A stretch of 64,000 bases of DNA from Methylobacterium platani. Its GTDB lineage: Bacteria > Pseudomonadota > Alphaproteobacteria > Rhizobiales > Beijerinckiaceae. The stretch spans positions 1 through 64,000 of the forward strand of contig NZ_LWHQ01000022.1 of NCBI RefSeq assembly GCF_001653715.1, read 5' to 3'. Below are positions 63,720-64,000 of the stretch, in pieces. Position 1 is the stretch's first letter. Each line of letters begins with the position of its first letter. The notes under the pieces are model-generated. The model searched no databases. It was given only the letters and a program-made list of their open reading frames with translations, and was not told the origin of the DNA. Made by a program: the position numbers and the translations under genes.

Positions 63720-63738
63720 CACCATTATGGTGTATGAT
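63720..63738 (+). promoter_or_regulatory. mqsR operator overlapping -10 box
   Basis: 13-base perfect palindrome CACCAT-T-ATGGTG (63720-63732), immediately followed by TATGAT (63733-63738), a near-consensus -10. The mqsR ATG is only five bases later. No strong -35 is seen at the matching distance. It suggests autorepression by MqsA and a leaderless transcript. Confidence 0.55.
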
Positions 63739-63743
63739 TATCC

Positions 63744-64000
63744 ATGACAGAGAAGCGGAAGCCGACTTACGACCTGGATAGTTTTCGAGCCTGGGCAAGT
63801 GGCGCCCAATTTCGCGTAGCGGGATCGGCTATCCGGACCGCGGCAGAATTCGGCTTCGGCGCGACTGACATGATTGACACCATTCAGACCATGCAGAGAC
63901 GACATTTCAGCAAATCGGTGACATCGCATCGCAATCCGCGCGAGTGGCAAGACGTGTACCACGTTCCATGCAATCTCGGCACACTCTATATTAAGTTCAG
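63744..64000 (+). CDS. mqsR: MqsR-family mRNA interferase toxin (truncated by window end)
   Basis: 85 codons visible of an expected ~98-110. MTEKRKPTYDL and the C-terminal half FSKSVTSHRNPREWQDVYHV match MqsR (E. coli: DFYKSMTTYSDHTIWQDVY). MqsR is a ribosome-independent RNase cutting at GCU, neutralised by the DNA-binding antitoxin MqsA, which should follow outside the window. This stretch is clearly lower in GC than its surroundings, a sign of recent acquisition. The full 3' end cannot be seen. Confidence 0.85.
   Translation, partial: MTEKRKPTYDLDSFRAWASGAQFRVAGSAIRTAAEFGFGATDMIDTIQTMQRRHFSKSVTSHRNPREWQDVYHVPCNLGTLYIKF

Overview
The window is very GC-rich, with long antisense shadow ORFs. 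Gene content and order fit an alphaproteobacterium of the order Hyphomicrobiales, most likely Methylobacterium or a close relative. Supporting features are MmcB, an HWE-type histidine kinase, OhrR, a candidate Irr box, a CobW-type GTPase and a ben/cat aromatic pathway. This is ordinary chromosomal DNA with no prophage, conjugative element or CRISPR array. Only the last ~300 bases, with a partial mqsR toxin gene, look compositionally foreign.

Layout. 1-8.5 kb: a one-strand benzoate/catechol block (benB-benC-benD-catA-catB-catC, an AAHS-type aromatic-acid transporter and an FAD aromatic hydroxylase) taking benzoate through catechol to 3-oxoadipate enol-lactone. Repeat-derived elements lie in its spacers. 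8.8-13 kb: a small unknown gene, an MsbA-like exporter, and hppD divergent from an Lrp/AsnC regulator. 13-19.5 kb: patatin phospholipase, CBS protein, rhomboid protease, PAS protein, PilZ protein, MmcB and a PepSY membrane pair. 19.7-22.4 kb: a NitT/TauT-type ABC importer. 22.4-27.1 kb: a diguanylate cyclase, DedA, PdxY and the glucan synthase OpgH.

27.1-35.4 kb holds the most intriguing group. It comprises a BchC-like dehydrogenase, a QueD-like protein lacking catalytic and metal residues, a GT4 glycosyltransferase and a methyltransferase. The last three genes overlap. Slightly downstream lies a GTP cyclohydrolase II with a degenerate RibB-like N-terminus. Together they suggest an uncharacterised pathway to a glycosylated, methylated pterin- or pyrimidine-like compound; this is inference. 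Interleaved are manC, a cytochrome b561 and the iron-storage pair bfr/bfd, with a candidate Irr box before bfd.

35.4-46.3 kb: a hybrid kinase, an HWE kinase, two small unknown genes, an MHYT-PAS-GGDEF-EAL protein, a phosphomannomutase (with manC it could supply GDP-mannose) and two tandem tRNA-Thr(GGT) genes. 46.6-50.8 kb: a polyamine/iron-type ABC importer. 50.8-55.6 kb: MgtC, NUDIX hydrolase, OhrR, a small unknown gene, an NlpC/P60 hydrolase and a helix-hairpin-helix membrane protein. 55.6-63.6 kb: dadA behind a tandem glycine riboswitch, a CobW GTPase, a creatininase-family hydrolase, a MarR regulator, a large hybrid kinase and an SDR. 63.7-64 kb: the 5' part of mqsR, preceded by a palindromic operator overlapping a -10 box.
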